Assembly: GCA_027604685.1 (NCBI GenBank)
Contig: JADHYX010000051.1
Location: 17,541-81,540, forward strand
Direction of reading: 5' to 3'
From: Lobulomyces angularis
Lineage: Eukaryota; Chytridiomycota; Chytridiomycetes; Lobulomycetales; Lobulomycetaceae
DNA length: 64,000 bases
A model generated the notes under the pieces. That model saw nothing but the letters and a program-made list of their open reading frames with translations, was not told the origin of the DNA and searched no databases. Made by a program: the position numbers and the translations under genes. Shown piece by piece: positions 59,739 through 64,000 of this stretch (position 1 is its first letter; every line of letters begins with the position of its first letter).

Positions 59739-61020
59739 CTAAAAACTCATTTCTTCAATGTTGCAACTCGCTGTTAATCCTCTCGTAAATCTTGGATTTG
59801 GGATTCTGACTCTGTTAGATTTTCGTTTACTTCGAATATACTCATCATTTTTAAAAAAATTTCCTGTATTTACTCCTCTCTCTAATTTTTCTAAAAAAGA
59901 TTTTAAAAATAATTAAACTTTTTATTTTTACCATTAACTACAAATTTAGCAACCATCTTTTTTTTTTTTAATTTTCTAATATTTATGATAGAATCATTAT
60001 CAGTATAGCTGTTTAATACTTCTGAAACAATTTTTCTTTTACTATTCAGTATTCTAGTTTTTGGCTCTACAATAAAGAAAACGCAAGTATTAGTTTAGCA
60101 ACGCAAAATTCGTGTAATACCTAGATCACCGAAAACATTTTTTGTAAGCTCACAATTCGCATCTGCATTCATATTTACGGACTTTTTTATTTTAGTTGGA
60201 ACTTTCATTAAGGAATGAACCATCAATATATTACAAGGGTAGTTCTAATAATAATTTTTTTGTTAGCATATATAAAAATATAAAAAATGTACTTCAAGCA
60301 AAATCTTTCTTGCATCCCTATCAACGCTTTCCTTTCCAATGTTAATATGGTGCTTCAACATTAATTCCAGTATATTATTTTTTTTGGAGTGATGAACCAA
60401 AAAGTGATCATTTTTTTCAAATTTATCATCTAAATTTAATAATAAATTTGCTCCAACGACGGTATCTAATGAAACCTTGTTTATAATTTTAAAATTTAGA
60501 CAAGTTGAAGAAAAAATACCTCTTTAAAACGCCAGTTTTCCACATTATTGTTAGCTCTAGATTCGCTAAAATCAGCAATATTTCTTAACTTTGATTTGAT
60601 TTTGTTTATACTTGGCACTAACTCAGAAAAGTCAACAAAGCCATCTACATGTGTGAATTCTAAGTGCGCATCGAAATCCGATAGTTTTGTACATAGCTTA
60701 GAAGTTTTATTTCTTAAACAATCTAATTTCAAGCAAAATTTGATGAAGTCACCAACTGCCAGTTTATTTTTGGGGTTTAAAGATTCACATGACAGATTAT
60801 TTTCCAAGTATTTGCCATTTTTTATGCTTAATTTTATTCCTGCTTTCTTTAATTTTTCATTACCATCTACATTTGTTAGGTCAAAATCTAAATTAATGGT
60901 TGTTAATTCACTATTATTCAAATTAATACCATGATGGTATTTATTAGATACTGTACACTTTCCATCATCATGATTAACGTCTAATGTTACTGAATTGCTT
61001 ACAAAACTTATCTTAGTCAT
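59739..61020 (-). CDS. Unrecognised basic protein
   Basis: The first exon, 61020-60520, encodes MTKISFVSNSVTLDVNHDDG, beta-strand-like polar sequence and GFVDFSELVPSINKIKSKLR. A 44-nt intron (60519-60476) leads to VSLDTVVGANLLLNLDDKF and then LELMLKHHINIGKESVDRDA. Later short exons give NYPCNILMVHSLMKVPTKIK, RILNSKRKIVSEVLNSY, a KLKKKK basic patch, RSKRKSNRVRIPNPRF and finally TASCNIEEMSF. The C-terminal basic clusters suggest nuclear or nucleic-acid/chromatin association. I recognise no family. The intron pattern and in-phase exons make it a confident gene of unknown function. Confidence 0.6.
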
Positions 61021-61131
61021 TTCTTAACACTTTTTACTATTTTTTAAACTCAGCTATTGTAAATGTTTCCAATCAATCATGGACTGAAATTTCAAAGAAA
61101 ACAAATTATTAATGTACATGATTTATAAAAA

Positions 61132-62494
61132 CTATTCTCTCCAAGTACAAAAAACATCATCTGTCCTATATCTTTGAGTGCACCAAGTGTCATTCATGTC
61201 AGTGCGAGTGCCAAATTTAAATGCCATTAAACCCGCCTGAGCTATCATTACCCCATTATCAATACAAAATCTTTCATCAGTGGCATATAAAAAACCTCCT
61301 CGTTGCTCAACCATTTTCCCCATCATTTCTTGCAATCTTCCGTTGCCTAAAGTTGTGTCAAAAAATATTGATTATTATTATTACATCCCACTCCTCCAAC
61401 AATTAAAACTTCCTTGCTTTCAACGTGAGCCATCGCCCTTTCCGTAATTTCAATCAGCATCGAAAACATAGTTTCTTGTAAGCTAAAGCATAAATCTCTC
61501 TTCAAATTTAGGACTTCTTGTTCAGTCAACTCTGGCTTACTCATAATCAAATTTTTTGTCAGTACTTCTATATGCGAAAGTATTCCACTAAAACTGACGT
61601 CCATTCCCTTAACAACATAAGGCAAATCAAAATAATTTTTACCACTATCAAAATCATTATAAGTGATGATGTACATAATCATTACTGTTTAGCATATTGC
61701 TCAATATTATATCCTGGCGCCGGCTCATTCGGCAATTTAATTATTCTCGCAAATCGGTCTAAGCAATTTCCAACAGCGATATCAATTGTTTCCCCAAAAA
61801 TTCTGTATCGCTTATCTGCATAGGCTATGACCTGAGTATTGCCACCACTTACGTATAGCACGATTGGATTTTTCGCTCCTAAATAAAAAAAAAGGATTTA
61901 AATTTAAGAAGCAGAAGCGTGTTACCTGTTATCATCCTTCCCATTTCAATATGACCTATACAGTGATTTACAGCTATAATCGGAATTTTCCAGAGTAGGG
62001 AAACTGTTCTAGCAACAACTGCCACAGAATTTAATGGAGCGCCCATCCCTGGTCCCTTTGTAAAACATATGCAATCTATTTCGGTTTTGCTTATCTTGGC
62101 TTCTTTTAATGCTTCTTTTATCAAATGCAAAACATTTTCTCGGTGGTGCTTAGCCGTTAGTCTAGGTAAAAATCCTTCTCCTAGAAAAATTCGCTAATTA
62201 GTTATTCATTTTTGTATATTAACACACCTGCAGGGGTAAAATAGGTTTTTCTTGGCTAGAAAATTAATGTTCTTTGTCCATTCAAAAACTCAATATAATA
62301 CTCACATTGGCTAGAACAGTAGCTATTCCATTCACATCATGTTTAATGATTCCAACACCGATTTTGTTTGCTGATCCTAAAAAAAAAATTTAGTATCTTA
62401 TACTTATCTATTGTCAGATTACAATCATATTAGATGGTACTTTGGAGTGTGCATTACCTTCAAAACCAATGGCAATTAAACTCTTTTGCTGCAT
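61132..62494 (-). CDS. KAE1: KAE1/OSGEP, tRNA t6A threonylcarbamoyltransferase (KEOPS)
   Basis: The start at 62494 ([13 protein letters not shown]) splices to [13 protein letters not shown], the ASKHA-fold start. Further blocks are [40 protein letters not shown], the metal-binding [15 protein letters not shown] (H-x3-H), [35 protein letters not shown], and [14 protein letters not shown]. The C-terminus has [28 protein letters not shown] and ends FCTWRE at TAG 61132-61134. The short C-terminus and HIEMGR context place it with the cytosolic/archaeal-type Kae1, not the mitochondrial Qri7 type. Kae1 makes N6-threonylcarbamoyladenosine at A37 of ANN-decoding tRNAs within the KEOPS complex. Confidence 0.95.
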
Positions 62495-63007
62495 TGTGGA
62501 AAATTCGATTATATTTCTAATAATTTGCAATTCAAAAAATAATTTTCTAAAATATAAATAGAGGATAATATGAACAGTTTTCTGTTCTCTTGGTATAGCC
62601 TTTTTTTACTTGTTAAATGCTCTTTACGGAGCATTTAGTATATAACTTTTTTGAACAATAAGTAATCAGTTTTGTGAAAACTCAGAACATGTTATTAATA
62701 TCTTTAATACTTTTTTTAATTTTTTTGATAATTTAAAGGAAGGGATAATAAACTTTTTAATTTGAACTCACGCAAATAAACATTTCTTTAACTCAATAAA
62801 GTGCAGGGTTAATATCTTTTATATAATCATAATATGTAATTCTTGTAATAGAATAAACGCAAAGTTTTTTTATTCACATGATTACCAAAACACTTATCTT
62901 GTAGTGTAGTACTCAAGTGGAAAAAAATTATTGAAGAGATGGCTCTTCTTAAAATAATGTAATAACTTTCTATCTAGTGACAACGAAGAGTAAACGGAAT
63001 CTCAATC
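62495..63007. other. Spacer between KAE1 and PSMG2 genes
   Basis: 513 bp between two minus-strand genes: KAE1 promoter and PSMG2 3' UTR. AT-rich. I see no additional gene. Confidence 0.45.
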
Positions 63008-63863
63008 TTAGTATAAATCAATAGTAAATTTTTCTTGCCCATAAAGCTTTTCCCAAGCAAGAGGAAATTTTAATTCTAAAATAGAAAATAAAAATTTAAA
63101 GGAATTATAATTTAAGCATACCTTTTTTTAAACCCAAGTGTTCGCAAACTAAATTAAAAAATAATACACTAGAATTTAAATTATCCCCTTCACTACAAAA
63201 ATATCCCAAAATTTTGAAATTGACATTTTTCAGACAATATATGTTATCATTTTCGCTATCAAAATAATTTTTAAAAAAAACTTTCGATAAACCAGTTCCA
63301 GGTGGAAAAGAATTGATGTCAAATTTTTGGCAGGAACTTTGAGAAAAAACTTTAAGCTGGGCACTAAAAATAAATTTATTATAAATCTCCAAGTTATAAA
63401 ATAAATTTTATGTAAAAACCCATCTATCAAATCTTTATCAGTTCGTCTTGAGGAGTCTAATCCAGTTAAAAATACCACCTCTTTGAATAAATCGAAAAAT
63501 TTTTTAAATTCTAATGAAAATTTTACTCCAAAATTTTTTAAAACAGGAGATCTTAATTGTACAAAAACAAAATTTTTCTCTGGACTTTGAAAAACTAAAA
63601 AAAAATTAATATCATGCTTAAACATATATTATTTCTAAACCTTCCATTGCAGTTACTAAATTGACAGGGTCATAACCTATTATTGGTGTAATCAAATTTG
63701 ACTGTAAGTATCCAACCTTTTTTAAGTCTGTTATGAGTAAATCAACACATAAATTTCCGATGCTTGCAATTCCATTTGGGGCCGGCATTACTAAAGTGCA
63801 ATCATTGAAAGTTTCATTGCCATTATTCGATATAAAAAAACTTGAACTATCTATTTTCGTCAT
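63008..63863 (-). CDS. PSMG2: Proteasome assembly chaperone 2 (PSMG2/PAC2, Add66-like)
   Basis: The start at 63863 (MTKIDSSSFFISNNG) leads to CTLVMPAPNGIASIGNLCVD, then LLITDLKKVGYLQSNLITPI and IGYDP, the PAC2 N-terminal signature (P-x-x-S-x-GN-x-x-x-L-x-x-DLLI). Later exons give FVFVQLRSPVLKNFGVKF, VVFLTGLDSSRRTDKDLIDG, SFPPGTGLSKVFFKN and LGYFCSEGDNLNSSVLFFN. The last exon, ending at 63008, gives PLAWEKLYGQEKF and TIDLY. PAC2 pairs with PAC1 to guide assembly of the proteasome alpha ring. Four to five exons and about 260 aa, normal for the family. It has the EGDN motif common in PAC2 proteins. Confidence 0.86.
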
Positions 63864-64000
63864 ACTTCATTTAGAAGGGTTTTAAAAACTTTTTTATAGT
63901 ACTTGGGTATTATATTTCTGAATATACAACAAATTTTTTTTTTAATTGCAAAAAGTTCTTATAAAAAAAACTATAAATAGTGAAGAAAGTAAACTTTTTT
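63864..64000. other. Upstream flank of PSMG2
   Basis: 137 bp to the window end, AT-rich with T and A runs. No gene visible. Confidence 0.4.

Noticed and set aside
60548..60934. Plus-strand 128-codon frame
   Set aside because: Antisense of the first exon of the unknown gene 59739-61020, which has coherent introns and downstream exons on the minus strand.
61518..61823. Plus-strand 101-codon frame
   Set aside because: Overlaps conserved KAE1 exons and introns on the minus strand; no motif of its own.
1..64000. tRNA, rRNA, CRISPR arrays, insertion sequences, retroelements
   Set aside because: I looked for B-box-like GGTTCGA words, rRNA-like GC-rich blocks, spaced direct repeats, and reverse transcriptase or transposase motifs, and saw none. 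Eukaryotic context also makes CRISPR and IS unlikely. A tRNAscan-SE run would be decisive for tRNAs.

Overview
The window is eukaryotic nuclear DNA: strongly AT-rich, dense in protein genes, and full of very short GT-AG introns (those I resolved are mostly 37-64 nt, acceptors usually TAG). The gene set points to a flagellated, early-diverging fungus or close relative. Fungal or general eukaryotic genes (BET bromodomain protein, TOR kinase, VPS13, tyrosinase, eIF1, TFIIIC90-like) sit beside flagellar genes (IFT57, kinesin-2, an RSPH10B-like MORN protein). Compact AT-rich DNA with these introns fits a Rozella-, aphelid- or chytrid-like genome, but I cannot name a species from sequence alone. I saw no rRNA, tRNA, transposon or CRISPR array.

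Layout. 1-2.9 kb (-): coiled-coil protein with fibronectin-III-like domains, cut by the window edge. 3.2-3.8 kb (+): small basic nuclear-looking protein. 5.1-7.2 kb (+): BET double-bromodomain protein. 7.6-8.4 kb (+): unknown coiled-coil protein. 8.5-9.9 kb (-): CECR5/HDHD5-type HAD phosphatase with an 18-nt microexon. 11.7-12.9 kb (+): EB1-like microtubule plus-end protein. 13.0-14.4 kb (+): secreted leucine-rich-repeat protein with one exon per repeat. 14.6-25.8 kb (-): VPS13 lipid-transfer protein. 26.1-27.3 kb (+): neutral-sphingomyelinase-like EEP hydrolase with a GC-AG intron. 27.6-28.1 kb (-): eIF1. 28.4-30.2 kb (-): secreted tyrosinase. 31.2-32.5 kb (-): SDS22. 32.8-34.3 kb (-): RNF220-type RING protein. 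34.6-35.5 kb (-): NAP/SET histone chaperone. 35.6-37.3 kb (+): NDUFAF7/MidA. 37.4-40.5 kb (-): TFIIIC 90-kDa-like subunit. 41.5-43.1 kb (+): IFT57. 43.5-46.2 kb (+): kinesin-2 motor. 46.5-55.3 kb (-): TOR kinase. 56.1-59.2 kb (-): RSPH10B-like. 59.7-61.0 kb (-): unknown. 61.1-62.5 kb (-): KAE1/OSGEP. 63.0-63.9 kb (-): proteasome assembly chaperone 2.

Most genes are unrelated housekeeping functions. The clear functional neighbours are IFT57 and kinesin-2: co-oriented, about 0.4 kb apart, both acting in anterograde intraflagellar transport. Several genes are head to head with tens of bases between start codons, so shared promoters are likely. I found no obvious novel multi-gene system. The most unusual items are the exon-per-repeat secreted LRR gene with a possible hidden membrane anchor, the RNF220-type ligase whose reading frame changes around an A17 run, the EB1-like protein without a recognisable EB-homology end, and a strong isolated hairpin near 31.1 kb.
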